Assembly (NCBI GenBank): GCA_964030475.1 | Contig: CAXIPT010000001.1 | Location: 19,778,784-19,842,783, forward strand | DNA: 64,000 nucleotides | Source: Tethya wilhelma | Lineage: Eukaryota; Porifera; Demospongiae; Tethyida; Tethyidae | Reading direction: 5' to 3' | Part shown: piece after piece, positions 21,106 to 33,622 of the stretch | Position numbering within the stretch: the first letter of the stretch is position 1 | Layout: every line of letters starts with the position of its first letter | Notes under the pieces: generated by a model | Told to the model about the DNA's origin: nothing | The model's database searches: none | Seen by the model: the letters and a program-made list of their open reading frames with translations, nothing else | Program-made: the position numbers and the translations under genes

Positions 21106-23434
21106 ATGGCTGGACACGGAAATATGCCCGGAGACCCTTACTATGGTGGAGCTCCGAGTCACATGGGCTATCCTCACATGATGGGAGCAGGTCATAAGGT
21201 ACTTTGCTCTTCGTAATGTGCCAAATAGGTAGTTCTGTGTACATAATTCTATTTAATGCACACCACACATTCTACCTACTCAGCCACCCCCCAGTTCAAT
21301 GGCAATGGCTGGTGCTCTCGGTCCAAGAATGTCCCCCTCAAACATGATGATGACGGGGGGTAATCCTTATGGCCCTGCTGGTCCCCCTCCCCCTGGACTC
21401 TCGTCACAAATGCCCATGGGATCGGCACCGACTCCTGCCTACCCCTCAAGTCACCACCCCCCGGGAATGGGGGTCGGAATGCCTCCAAAATCTCTCTCGG
21501 GGGGCAGTGGTAGTCTGAACACGATCCAACTTCAACAGCTGAGTGCACAGATCAAAACGTACAAGCTCCTCTCCCGAAATCTCCCACCACCCGAAGCACT
21601 CTTGAGCATCGTACAAGGCAGGAAGCCAACCCCCGCCATGTTGGCAGCTCTATCGGGTCGTGGGCAGCCAGGGGGGAGTGCAGGGAGTCCCAAACCGATG
21701 ATGGGCAAATCCCCGCAGCCTGCGTCACAATCTGTATCAAGTCCAAAGACCCCCTCTACAAATCTCTCCCATCCTACGAGTTCTGGTGCTCCTGTTTCGG
21801 GCATCGAAAGTGGTCCCGCTAGTAGTTCTTTATCAGCCTCTTCCGGGGGGAAAGGGAGCAATATTAGCCTGTACCCCCCGTCACCGAATGTGGGCCCCCC
21901 GGGGACTTCTCCACGACCCCCTCAACAACAGCCACAACAGCAATCGCAACAGACTCAATCTCAAATGCCACGTTCCACATCGTCTTTGGCTCAAAATCTT
22001 TCGACGGCCACCACCGCTGCTCCTAATGTGACCATTTCTGCCAGTGGAGGACTACCATTTCCCGTTCGACAGGCAATGTCCGCTGCTCAAGCTGGGTCCT
22101 CGACTAGTCAGACCCATCCTCATCAAACTGGTCAAACCGGTTTGTCTGTTTCCGTTCCGAGTTCCAGTGCTGGTCCTTCTGCCCCTGCCACTGTGGGAGG
22201 TCAAAGTTCACATGAGCAGCAGAAACAGCACGTGGCTCACGTGAAGCAGGTGAAGTTGTTGCCGTCTTCAAAACCTCCGGGGATAGACCCTGTCATTATT
22301 GCACAAGAAAGAGAGGCAAGGTACATGTATACCGTACATACTTTCTACAATACCTAAGATTGGTAAAGATTGCCACATGTTTTAAATTTCGAGCATTTAA
22401 TTTTCGCCACTCACGCGTATGGAAAAATTTTTTAAGCAATTTTCCTATGTACGGTATGTGATGCACTATATTATGTACCACATGGTAGAAGGGTCTAGAT
22501 AACTTGTGTGTGGATATACTTTGTATCGTGTGATGTAGCATACCGTATAGCGGGAAATATTCGTAGTTCAAAATTTCGTATAAATCGTTAAAAATGCACC
22601 AGAAAAATTTTTTCGTAGTTGTAAATTTCATATACGCGGCGCGCGCTCGTATACGCATAATGCAGAAGTTAAAAATTTTTTGCAGTTTTAATTTTCGTAT
22701 ATTCGAATAGCATACGAAAAATACGAAAATTTGCACCATACAAAAATTTCCCGCTATACGGTATGTTTAATTCATCTACTCATGGTCTAGGATCTTACAT
22801 TGTATGCTGCTATCTTCTTAAATGCTAATAAAACTCAACCAAAGTTCTTACCATCCTTTAGTGGCCTAATTTTATCCCTATCTTTATGACTCTCTCCCTC
22901 ACAGGATCACCAGTAGGATAGCCCATCGCATCCAGGAACTGAGTCACCTCCCAAACACCCTACCCAACGACTCGAGGCGCAATGCCATGATCGAGCTGAG
23001 AGCACTTCGTCTGCTTGACTTCCAGAAACAGCTCCGATCCGAAATCCTGTCGACGTTTCGGCGTTCCACCACTCTTGAGACGGCTCTGAACTTGAAGGTG
23101 TACAAGCGAGCCAAGAGACAGTCAGTGAGGGAGGCCCGCATCACGGAGAAGTTAGAGAAACAGCAGAAGTTGGAGCAAGCCAGGAGAAAGAGACAGAAAC
23201 ACCAGGTATGGTTTGTTGGTTTGTTGGTTTGTGTGGCGACTAGGAGTCAAACTTTTTCAGAATTTAATGAGCAGTCTCACCCCATTTATTGCAACAAGAT
23301 CTCTGAGTTTTTCCAAAGTACTGTAAATTTTTGCAGATTGCTGGCAATCCACAAAACCTATGAAATTTATATTCCTTGAAAATTTCTAGCTACTGTATAT
23401 GGTGTAGCTTGTCTGTTTACACTGATAATACACA

Positions 23435-23494
<60 letters not shown>

Positions 23495-26400
23495 AGTACA
23501 TCAACAGTATCCTCCAACATGCCAGGGACTTCAAGGAGTTCCATCGCAACAACCAGTCCAGGATGGCTCGTCTCAGCAAGGCAGTCCTCAGCCATCACGC
23601 CATGGTGGAGAGAGAGCAGAGGAAGAAACAGGAAATGATGGAGAAAGAAAGAATCAGGAGACTCATGGTGAGGATTACTAGTTCTGGAATACAAGTGTAA
23701 TGTCTAGTTGTTTGTGCTTTGGAGAAGGGAGGGAGATAACTAATTAGATGGGAACATCGTTGCGAGAGCCTGAGTGAAGGATATTTATTTATACAGTATG
23801 CAGTATGCAGTATACAGTATACAGTATACAGTATACAGTACACAGTACGCAGTGTGCAGTGTGCAGTACGCAGTACGCAGTGTGCAGTGTACGCAGTGTG
23901 CAGTACGCAGTACGCAGTATGCAGTGCGCATGCAGTGCGCAGTACGCAGTACGCAGTGCGCAGTGCGCAGTACGCAGTATGCAGTGCGCAGTATGCAGTG
24001 TGCAGTGCGCAGTACGCAGTACGCAGTGCGCAGTGCGCAGTACGCAATACGCAGTGTGCAGTGTGCAGTCAGTCTGCACTACGACCTACAATTTCCCATA
24101 CATTTTCAGTCACAGCCGGGAAACAGTGCATTCTGGTTTCCATGCCAATCATTTCGTAGTCCATGTTTCATGACGTAAGCGAAGTGTTCCCTCGCACAAT
24201 TTCCATTAATGAGATTGCGACTACTTAGTGTAACAAATACTGAGTCCTTGGCAGCTGCGCACTAATTGTATTATTCACGTTTTACGTCACACAAAGTTTG
24301 CACGTGAGCCAAGAAATTGAAAAGGACAAAATTGAACAATTTCCAATATTTCACTGTGAATATCTTTCGTTATTCAAAGAAAATCAATTGCCCTTTTTAA
24401 TATGTTAAGTATCATAATGTATCCTATCAATCGATGATAACTGATTGTGCTGGATTCTTTCTATTCTAGTGCCCATTTGTTCTGAACATGACACAGCTCA
24501 ATAATCATCAAACAGGGGGGATGGTTCCTGCTGTGGTGAATGAAAAAAACAAAGCATTAAAAATAGTGACAATCATAAATAGTAAGAAATATAACAGTAC
24601 TTTTGTAAACAGTTTAATACAGTGTCCTGCAAAACAAGAGCTGTGATACAGAAAGCTTTTAAAAATGGTAAAACTAACTAATTTTGTTTGGTCTCTACAG
24701 CTGGGAAAAGGTTTTGTTGAATGTCTTGTGGCAAAATTCAAGCAAAAGAGGCTTTGAATACCTCATAGACAGAATCTAGAGACATTTCAAAGGCAGGAAC
24801 GGAATGCCCATTTTTAGTGAAAATGGCTAAAATCGAAATTTTTGCCATTAGTACATGTATAAATAAAGCTTAGTTATGCTACAAATTCATGTTAGGTAGC
24901 TAAAGAAAGCTCAAACATGGTAAAAATAAGTTGCTTTACCTTGAAAACTAGTCAAATGTCGCTGTAGTCCCCTCAATAGCTCGTAGTGTCGACTTGTTTC
25001 AGGAGCTTTTCAGGCGGCCATCTTAAAATTTCCCCATACAAATTTCCCTATCTAAAATGCCACTTCCGGGTGCATTTTTCATTTCCGGGTGTGACTGAAA
25101 ATTGTAGGTCGTCCTGTAGACTGAGTGCGCAGTACGCAGTGCGCAGTGCGCAGTACACAGTACGCAGTGCGCAGTCTGCAGTACGCAGTGCGCAGTATGC
25201 AGTGCGCAGTACGCAGTACGCAGTATGCAGTGCGCAGTACGCAGTATGACGCAGTACGCAGTATACAGTGTACAGTGTACAGTATACAGTATACAGTATA
25301 CAGTCGACATGATGATGTATATTATCTCTCTCTCTCTCTCTCTCTCTCCCCTCTCTCTCTCTCCCCTCTCTCTCTCTCCCCTCCCCATTAGGCTGAGGAT
25401 GAAGAAGGCTATCGTAAGATGGTGGACCAACAGAAGGACAAGCGTCTCGCCTACCTCCTGGAGCAGACAGACGAGTACATCGCCAGCCTCACAGAGATGG
25501 TGGTACAACACAAGGAGCAGCAGAAGAAGCTGAAGGCCAAGAGAAGGAAGAGCTCTCGCAAGAGAAGAGCCACTGTGAGTTAGCAACAGGATTAGTCGTG
25601 GAAGATGTGTCTTCAAGAATGTTCCCTTCGAGTGCCTGAGTATATCATGGTGCTCACACTGGAAGTAATTTCACTTTGTTTGAGATTCATTGGTGATTGA
25701 GAATAGAGTTTTACATTACAAGTACATGTATATACACACTCATTGCTATTGTGTGTGTTCTTCAACTTTATTAGCAACCATTTTTACTCTACCAGGCACA
25801 CCATAGATGCACATTCTTAAACCAAAAATGTGCTAAGAAATGCGCCTTTCTACCTTGTGTTAATTCTCATTTAACTACCTACAAATTGACGTTAAAATTG
25901 TGTAATGATAAATGAACTCCATTGATAACCATTACATGAAATGAAAATACCGTATAGCGGGAAATTTTCGTTGGTACAAAATTTCGTATAAATGCGCCAG
26001 AAGAAATTTTCGTAGTTTTAAATTTCGTATACGTGGTGCGCGCTCGTATAAAGTATATGCGGAAGTTAAATTTTTGCAGTTTTAATTTTCGTATATTCGA
26101 ACCCCATACGAAATATACGAAAATTTCCATCATACGAAAATTTCCCGCTATATGGTAGTACCTCACAGTCATGGCAACTTGTGTACCATCATTATGTCTC
26201 TCTTCCCTCTTCCCTCCAGGAGGCTGGTGAAGATGACCAGAAGGAGGACAGACGTGTGACTGTGATAGAGACGTCCACTGGCAGTAAGATCACTGGAGAG
26301 GAGGCCCCTCTCAGGAGTGAGCTGGAGGCGTGGCTCAAAGAGCACCCAGGGTAAGGAGATTGATGCTTGTTAGTATGTGAATGCAAGTACAAGTGTAAGA

Positions 26401-27536
26401 GTTTTTTCATGGTCTAGTGGCAGAATTACAATGGATCTCTAAAATTGTTCAATTGCTTTTGCACAAAAATTTTGCATTTTTCATTTGCCTCAAATTGTGA
26501 AATGTAAACAGCAGTGAAATTTCTAGACTTAGTTACATGTATGATAGTTAATCTTCTTTTATATTTTATTAGTATTTATAATTTTTTTTGCATAGTCAAA
26601 AATCAAAGTTACAAGTTAAAGTCTAACATTACAACTTCCACACACACACACACACCCCTCCCCTCAGCTACGAAGCTCTCGACAGTGACGAGGAAGAAGA
26701 GAAGGACTCTGGTGAGGAGACAGGAGAAGAAGATGACGCCATGGAGACTCAACCGGCCTCGAAGAAAGAGATGGACCCGAAGGACGTGATTGCCAGTGCC
26801 TCGGCAGAGATGGATGACGAGTACTCACGAAGGAAAGGCTCGGAGAAGACGTACTACTCCATTGCTCACGCCCTCAGGGAACCTGTTACCGAGCAACCAC
26901 AAATGTTGACATTTGGAAGACTCAAACAGTATCAGGTGAGTGGCTAAACCACACATAGTGATTTGCCATACACATGCGTCTAGTTACTCAATCAATTTTT
27001 GAATCTCTTTGACAAGAATTTTACAGAGGGGAAAAATCTTTATGAGCATTAAGCAAATCAAGTAGACGCACTAAAGTCCATCTGGTTTGAGAATGCCTCT
27101 AGAAAAAACTAATTTGCCACGTAGGAAAAGTATTCCATGAATCTCATTGTTTCACTTCCGACAGCATTCTAAAACCAGATGGACTGTAGCTTTAACTGTA
27201 CACAAGTCACTGTACATACACCTTGTGTGTTTTTATTTACCATCTCAGATTGAGGGCCTGGAGTGGCTGGTGTCTCTCTACAACAACAACCTCAATGGTA
27301 TCTTGGCAGACGAGATGGGTCTGGGGAAGACCATCCAGACCATAGCCCTCGTCAGCTACCTCATGGAGAAGAAGGGGAACAATGGACCCTTTTTGATCAT
27401 TGTGCCTCTCTCGTGAGTTGTGAGTGGGTGGGTGTGTGCCTATATTTTGTAAAGCTAAGCAGTTTTTTACAAATTCAGTGTATAATTATGTTGGAATCTA
27501 TTTTTTTTTCGATTTTTCTTCCAGAACTTTGTCTAA
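21106..27536 (+). CDS. SMARCA4: SWI/SNF chromatin-remodelling ATPase (BRM/BRG1 type), N-terminal 787 codons
   Basis: Exons: 21106-21198, 21284-22320, 22905-23205, 23494-23667, 25392-25574, 26220-26350, 26668-26935, 27249-27412 and the start of a ninth at 27525-27536. All phases agree. Domains in order: a Gly/Pro/Met-rich start, the QLQ motif ([20 protein letters not shown], residues ~108-143), a Ser/Gln/Pro-rich stretch, the HSA helix region ([16 protein letters not shown] onward, ~380-560), BRK ([20 protein letters not shown]), an acidic stretch, and the start of the SNF2 helicase with Walker [15 protein letters not shown]. The ninth exon reads ...PLSTLSN and is cut by the N at 27537. The rest of the helicase and the bromodomain are in the gap. 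The family slides or ejects nucleosomes in the BAF complex in the nucleus. Vertebrates have two paralogues (SMARCA2/4); a sponge gene would be ancestral to both. Confidence 0.93.
22543..22761. mobile_element. TA-flanked MITE, CCGTATAGCGGGAAAT ends
   Basis: A 219-bp element in SMARCA4 intron 2. It starts CCGTATAGCGGGAAAT and ends with the complement ATTTCCCGCTATACGG, with TA on both sides. The interior is made of TTTCGTATA motifs. It is non-coding. Confidence 0.8.
23437..23492 (+). repeat. (CA)n microsatellite ending in a splice acceptor
   Basis: A CA run in SMARCA4 intron 3 whose last CAG is the acceptor of the exon starting at 23494. Confidence 0.85.
23794..25304. mobile_element. repeat-bounded element in SMARCA4 intron 4
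   Basis: Two arrays of a 7-bp unit (CAGTACG, CAGTGCG, CAGTATG, CAGTATA, CAGTGTG) lie at 23794-24068 and about 25125-25304. Just inside, the sequences are inverted copies of each other: ACGACCTACAATTT near 24081 against AATTGTAGGTCGT near 25100, both next to CATTTTCAGTCACA-type sequence and CCGG. The structure suggests a transposon-like unit with minisatellite ends. The ~1 kb interior has no credible ORF. Long ORFs called through the arrays are repeat artefacts. Confidence 0.6.
25950..26155. mobile_element. TA-flanked MITE, CCGTATAGCGGGAAAT ends, second copy
   Basis: A 206-bp relative of the element at 22543-22761, also inside SMARCA4. The left end is CCGTATAGCGGGAAATTT; the right end AAATTTCCCGCTATATGG has one change. 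TA flanks both ends. Confidence 0.8.
27075..27187. repeat. palindromic MITE, GTCCATCTGG family, short copy
   Basis: The left end AGTCCATCTGGTTTGAGAATG-like and the right end CATTCTAAAACCAGATGGACT are inverted. It shares the inner CTCTAGAAAAAA and TTTCACTTCCG with the element at 2416-2642. Confidence 0.65.
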
Positions 27537-27690
27537 NCGCCAGTATTGGAGGTTTGGTAGCAGTTGTAATTGTTGTAGTGTGGAAAAGGATAAATTGTGT
27601 AAAATGGTTTTGTCCCTCTTATCCAAGGGGACAAGAAATACTAGAGCAATAGAGGTGACCTAACATTCATAATGGTACTGTTGGTGTTAG

Positions 27691-28004
27691 GAATATGAAG
27701 AAGAGTGTTCCAAGCTGAAAGTGCTCATGGCTAGTTTGGAGGAGAACATCAAGTGTTTACTCAAGGAGTACAACAGCAAGAAAAAGGTAGAAGAGTAGTT
27801 GATGAGTGTTTGTTTGTTTGTTGTGAGTTTTGCCTTCCCCTGCCATGTTCTTCCTCACAGATGATTGAAGCCAACCCTCTGATAGAGACAGAGAGACAGC
27901 TATTTGTCCATTTCTTCACAGAGCCAACTAGACTGAATCAGCTAGTGACAGAATTAGCTAGAAGGGTTGATGCACTGGCAACTGCTGCCATTGGTAGACA
28001 TTAG
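27691..28004 (+). CDS. HAUS3: HAUS3 last two exons (copy A)
   Basis: Exons 27691-27786 (EYEEECSKLKVLMASLEENI) and 27861-28004 (ERQLFVHFFTEPTRLNQLV, stop TAG). The sequence from 27538 to 27690 is the preceding HAUS3 intron; it resumes a few bases past the donor of the previous exon, right after the N at 27537. HAUS3 is a coiled-coil subunit of augmin, which recruits gamma-tubulin to spindle microtubules. The donor after the first exon is intact (AAGGTAGAAG), unlike copy B. The 5' part is hidden in the gap, so this could be the functional parent copy. Confidence 0.7.
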
Positions 28005-28078
28005 TATAACATGTACAGGTAAAGTTATAATGCTTATTAATTTTTTATTGTTAGTGCAAGCGATCTTTTGCATAAAGT

Positions 28079-28120
28079 GGGCGTGGCTAGGGTGATGCCA
28101 AACAAAAATTATCACATGAT
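28079..28120 (+). promoter_or_regulatory. shared upstream motif pair of the ankyrin/Roc genes (copy 1)
   Basis: GGGCGTGGC at 28079-28087 and TCACATGAT at 28112-28120, 31 bp upstream of the ATG. The same two motifs in the same order precede genes 2 and 5. GGGCGTGG resembles KLF/Sp sites. Confidence 0.5.
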
Positions 28121-28150
28121 CTGACAAAAATTGTATAAGTCAACTGCCAA

Positions 28151-31100
28151 ATGGCCTTCAGAAGTGTTTACAGCCAAAGGGACAATGGTCAGCTGGACGA
28201 ATTGATCATAGCTTGCAGATATGGACAGCTAAAACAAGTGAGACATCTGTTAGTACACGAGAGAATCCCAGTAAACCAGGGCTATGAGGAGCCCTGGTAT
28301 GGTAATGATACCCCACTCTCAGCTGCTGCTGAACGTGGAAATGTTGAAGTTATGAAGCTACTGTTTGAACATGGTGCTAAAGCTGATTTTGTTGCTGAAA
28401 ATAGTTACTCTTGGCAGACCCCATCCACCCCCCTAATGGTTGCTGCCAAGAATGGCCACTATGAAGCTGCTGAGCTTTTACTGTTGAAAGGGGCCAAAGT
28501 AGATCTATGTACAAGAGATAAACTGACTCCTCTTGAACTAGCTGCTGGAAATGGTCACACCAAGATAGTCAAACTCCTGTTGGATAATGGTGCTGATAAA
28601 GAACACTGGTCTTCAGCATTGAGACTAGCATGTAAGGGAGGTTGTACAGAATGTGCTGAACTACTTATAGACCATGGTTCTGACATCAATCATTGTGAAG
28701 GGTATAAAGGTACTCCATTGGCTTGTGCTGTTAAGAATGGCCACATAGAATGCACTCAACTGTTGTTAAAGAAAGGAGCTAAACTTAATCCTTCATTACT
28801 AAGAATGGCTTGTGAAAAAGGTCATTCAAAATGTGCTGCGCTTCTTCTAGAATATGGTGCTGACATTAATCACTGTGACAGGTATAGCATTGCAGGTACT
28901 CCATTGGCTTGTGCTGTGAAGAATGGCCACATAGAATGCACTCAGCTGTTGCTAAAGAAAGGAGCTAAACTTGATCCTTCATTACTAAGAATGGCTTGTG
29001 AAAAAGGTCATTCAAAATGTGCTGCGCTTCTTCTAGAATATGGTGCTGACATTAATCACTGTGACAGGTATAGCATTGCAGGTACTCCATTGGCTTGTGC
29101 TGTGGAGAATGGCCACATAGAATGCACTCAGCTGTTGCTAAAGAAAGGAGCTAAACTTGAGTCTTCTTTACTAATAATGGCTTGTAAAAAAGGTCATTCA
29201 AAATGTGCTGCGCTTCTTCTAGAATATGGTGCTGACATTAATCAGTGTGACAAGAATGAAGGTCACGGTACTCCATTGACCTGGGCTGTGAAGAATCAAC
29301 AAATAGAATGTTGTAAGCTATTGCTAATGAAAGGAGCTGACGTACACATACCTGATTCAGTCGACCCTTTATATAGCAACACCTCCGACTTTGACTTCGA
29401 TTTACTGGGGCTGATGAGAGGCATGGCCACAAGGGAAAGACATACCTGGTCCTGGAGGCAGGCTGTATACCTCAACTTAGAATTTATAGTTCAACAATTC
29501 CTAAAACAAGATACCAACATGCCTGTTCGAGCCAATGCTCTTTATTTGGCTTGTCAATGTGATCATATTGAAGTAGTAAAAATGTTGATCGAGAATGGAA
29601 CTGATGTAAACCATTTCCCAGAGAAGGCTCACAAAACCCTGTCTGACATGATTAAGAGGAAGAACTTTGACATTGCTAATCTTCTCATACAAAGTTGGGT
29701 ACCAGTTGATGCTGAAGTGTTATCAAGTGCAATCAAATCAAGGAACCCAACCCTCATGAGTGCTGTGAAACATTTCCTAGAAATGAATGATGATCTGGTA
29801 CAGGTAGCTATAGATGGGTGCTATAATTCTGCTGAAGTAATTTTACCATATGTACATGATATCAATGTCCGACTCAAATCAGGCAATACAGCCTTGATGG
29901 AGGCAGCCAGACGTGGACAAGATTTACATGTCAAGTTATTATTACATCATGGTGCCCAAGTCAACTTACAAGACCAAAGTGGGAGCACTGCCTTAATGAT
30001 GGCTGTTAAAAAGAATCACACAAAATGTGTTCAACAGTTGCTTGAAAGAAAGGATGTTGATTTAAACATACAAGATGATAGTGAACATACTGCCCTATTC
30101 TTTGGTGTGAAATCCAATTCTTCTTCTGTAGTCAAGATGCTTTTGGACAAAGGTGCAAATGTACACCATCAAACACCAGATGGAAATAATGTTCTTCAAT
30201 ATGCTTACCAATGCCACAAAAAGCCTGGCCGTCGCATAATTCAGATGATAAAGGAAGCACAAGGCAAAATGCCTCATCTTGAAGAGGATGACAAGCCTTC
30301 TCAGACAAAAATATTTCAGCTCTTGCTACCTTCAGCCCAAAAATGGCATGAAATGGGTGAACAACTTAAACTTTCTGACAAAATCTTGAATGCTATTAGT
30401 GGTGCTGACAGAGAATGCCTCCGCGAGATGCTCAGACAATGGTTGTCACAAGTTGACCCTCTTCCTACATGGTCATCACTGGCTGAAGCAGTTGAACCAA
30501 TCAACTCAAGTATAGCAGAAGAAATTCGTCAGAAGTACTGTAGCAATGAGGTAAGTCCAGCCAGTGAAACACACCAACCTGATGAGGTCCAAGACACTGT
30601 GGAGGAGCAGAAAGAGGAAGCTGAGAAGAACAATACTGAAGAGAATGTGGACATTTCAGAGGACAGTGAAGATGAAAGCAGTACACAGAACACTGAAGAT
30701 CCAAACCTTAAAGAACACTTTGCTGCTGTTAAGAAAGCTATGGAAGAAAAGGGAACATTGAAACACACTCTATCCCATGGAGTGATGGTTGGTCCTGCTC
30801 GATCAGGAAAGAGCTCTCTGATGTCACGTCTTGCTGGAGAAATGCCTATATCTGACTCACCCAGTACTGGTGTAGCAGAAAAGGTCATACAAGTTGTTGG
30901 AGTTCGAAAATCTTACTCTATAGCCCTTGGTGTTCATGATACCATCTGGTTTAAACTATTGTATGACCAAGAAGCCGTTAGACTGATGAAACTAGCCACA
31001 CAGAACATCACATCCCAACCACAGCAACCAGCTACTACCCAACTGACTGATAGTACAGTGATAACACAATCTACTTCCACTTTGATGCAAAGTGAAGTGG

Positions 31101-32860
31101 AGATTACCTCACCTATGGAGCAGTCCCTTGTCAGTGAGCCTCTATCTTCAACTGGACAGAGTGTTACAACTCCATTCTTAAAAGAAGACTACACAGCTCC
31201 ATACCCAGAAGGATACATACCTCCAATGGAAGTATTCAAAGCTGCTATTGAAGGCAAAGGCTTGGAGTCCCTTCGTCAACACTTTGAGAATTCTTGGTCC
31301 TTTTATCTGACTGACACTGGAGGACAAGTGGAGTTCCAAGAAGTGATTCCTCTGTTGGTATCTGGGCCGTCTGTGTTCTTCTTCACATTTCGTCTTGATC
31401 AAGACCTCAACCAACGATTCACAATTGAGTACCATCTTCCTGAAGGTGGAAGGTCAGAGCCATACCAGTCTACCCTGACTGTGGTGGAAGCAATTCTTCA
31501 AACCCTCGCCAGTGTAGCTTCAATGGGAACATTCACCTACAAAGGTCCACAAGTGAAGAGTGTTTCATTAAAGCCCAAGATGTTCATTGTTGGAACACAT
31601 AAAGACAAACTCAACCCAGCTATTGCTGATTCAGAGATCAACAAGATAGACCAATTCCTTCAAAAAGTTATCAAACCCACTTCATATTACAAAGAAGAAA
31701 TAATTCAATTTGCTAACAAATCACAGCTTATTTACACGGTCAACAATTTCTCAAAGGATGACTCAGACTTCAAGAAGATTCAGCTAGGTGTTGAACGTAT
31801 TGTTTTTAACAGTGAGTTCAAAGTTCACTTTCCCACTCACTGGCTAATCTTCAGTCTTGTTCTTCGACAAGAAATGATCAAAGATAGTATCATCAGTTAC
31901 AAACAGTGTTTCTCTATTGCCCAAGACTGTGGCATTACAGACACTGAAGAGCTGGACCATGCACTGTGGTTTCTACATACAAAGATTGGACTAATCCGTC
32001 ACTTCCCAACACCTGGTCTACAAGAGTTTGTGATTCGTGATCCACAAATCCTGTTTGATATGGTCACAAAGTTAATTGTGAACACTTTCACCTTCAAAAA
32101 TGTAGGTAAAAAACCTTTGAATGAGTTTGAAAAGAAAGGAATATTCACTTTAGATAAATTCTTAGCACTTCAACAGGAGTCTACTTCCTTGCTTCCGCCA
32201 GAGAAGCTCTTACAATTATTAGAAAATCTTCAAGTAATTGCTCCATTTCAAGAAGAAAGTCAAGAGAAATTCTTCATCCCCTGTGTTCTTGCCCATTCTG
32301 AAGAGTGTGAATCTCAGTCGTTACCTCAGAGCTCAGACATTCCTCCATTGTTGATCACATTCAAGTGTGGCTACTGCCCCAAAGGTCTCGCTGGAGCTCT
32401 CATTGTGTACCTCCTCACAAACAAGATAGGGTCAAGGTTCAAATGGGTGCTGAAGACTGATCAGATTTTTCGCAATCAAGTATCATTTCTTGTCAGCACT
32501 TTTAACACCATCACACTCAAGATCCACCCCACTTTCTTGGAGCTCATCCATTCTTCAAATAAAAAAACAAATGAAGAAGCAACGAAGAAAATTTGTAACA
32601 AGACACGACTCTATATTGAAAGTGGTATCAAAGAAGTATCATCACTAATGAACTTCACCTCTAATGCTACATCTTCAACCAGTTTCTATTGTCAAAGTTC
32701 AGACTGCAATAAAAGCCATCCACCACATCCAGCTACAAGTATCACTGAAGATGAAGATGGCCAATGTGCACTGTGGTGTAGGAAATCAGGCGAGGTTGAA
32801 ATCTCGGACCCTCCAGCTGGCTACTCAGTGTGGCTCAGCCAATCACAAGAAGTTGGTGAC
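28151..32860 (+). CDS. ankyrin-Death-Roc-COR protein, gene 1 (3' end in gap)
   Basis: One open exon of 1570 codons from ATG 28151 to the N at 32861. Residues ~15-710 are ankyrin repeats (TPLSAAAERGNVEVMKLLFE). Residues ~720-800 form a Death domain (LLLPSAQKWHEMGEQLKLSD, then CLREMLRQWLSQVDPLPTW). After an acidic linker comes a Roc-type GTPase: G1 GPARSGKSSLMSRL (~880), a Thr/Gln-rich insert, G3 LTDTGGQVEF (~1055) and G4 VGTHKDKL (~1147). A COR-like region follows, ending with GYCPKGLAGALIVYLLTNK and GYSVWL. The order ankyrin, Roc, COR, Death is that of DAPK1, here without the kinase and with an extra Death domain before Roc. The tail exons and the final Death domain seen in genes 2 and 4 are lost at the gap. 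Likely a cytosolic GTP-controlled scaffold; the role in cell death or immunity is inferred. Confidence 0.85.
28709..29267 (+). repeat. three 186-bp ankyrin repeat-pair units in gene 1
   Basis: Starts of near-identical units at 28709, 28895 and 29081 (each opens GGTACTCCATTGGCTTGTGC). Each unit codes two ankyrin repeats (62 residues). The second and third differ at few positions, showing recent in-frame expansion or conversion. Confidence 0.75.
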
Positions 32861-32861
32861 N

Positions 32862-33622
32862 CTAGTTGGTAGTTACACTATGGAAACACAGGTGTACAGT
32901 TCAAAGTCCAAGTCACTACAAAGGCATCTTTTATGGCATTTTTTGGACTGACTAGATATTTTTGCTTATTGTTAGTTATTGATTTATCGCACAAAAAAAC
33001 AGTTAGCACCATTGTAATCAGCATTAGAAGGGCTTTCAAATGATACATAGATTGTCATGTTTTAGTCCAAAACCTGACAAACAGAGTTGCTTTGACTTAG
33101 AGCACCGCTGTATCAAAATGCACAGTACAGTGAGTATTGTCATAATGATTGTGGTCCAGGTTAATCAAGTACACTGTACTTTAAATAACAATTTAAAGTA
33201 GATATCTTTGAATCCTCTCAGTGTGTTGAATACTAAGGGCTTGTACATTCTTGTCCAACCCTCCTAGACTCAAATATGAAGGTGTCTTTTGTGGCCTTTT
33301 GTTGGACTGACTAGATATATTCACATATTGTTGGATAGTGATTTGTTGATTGATTGGGTGAGCGACGTTGACCAAAATGGTGGAAGGCAAAAGAATCAGA
33401 GTATGTGTCCTAGAGAAGGAGTATACTGGGTCTTCAAGCTGTGGGAGTTCCCATTCCAGTTTGCATGCATATGCAAGAGCTAGGTTTGAGGCTTTCGAGC
33501 TCCCTGTGGAGCACCAGACAATCTAACTCTGGTGTCTATCTGTGACCTTCTACTGGCCCTGATCTGTCCCTAATGCAAACGCTGGCTCGTGATGTCCTCC
33601 TACTCCCCATCGCCTCAGCAAT
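32862..33622. other. non-coding repeats after the gap
   Basis: No gene is seen. A ~55-bp motif with TTGGACTGACTAGATAT occurs twice (about 32940 and 33303). Another (AAGAGCTTTCAAATGA-type, then CATAGATTGTCATGTT) occurs near 33030 and again near 34600. These look like fragments of a dispersed repeat. Confidence 0.5.

Noticed and set aside
23794..25304. CRISPR-like array
   Set aside because: The repeated unit is 7 bp without unique spacers, and the locus is an animal intron.
23595..25616. Long ORFs on both strands through the CAGTRYG arrays
   Set aside because: A 7-bp unit without stops opens all three frames; the translations are pure repeats and lie in a SMARCA4 intron.
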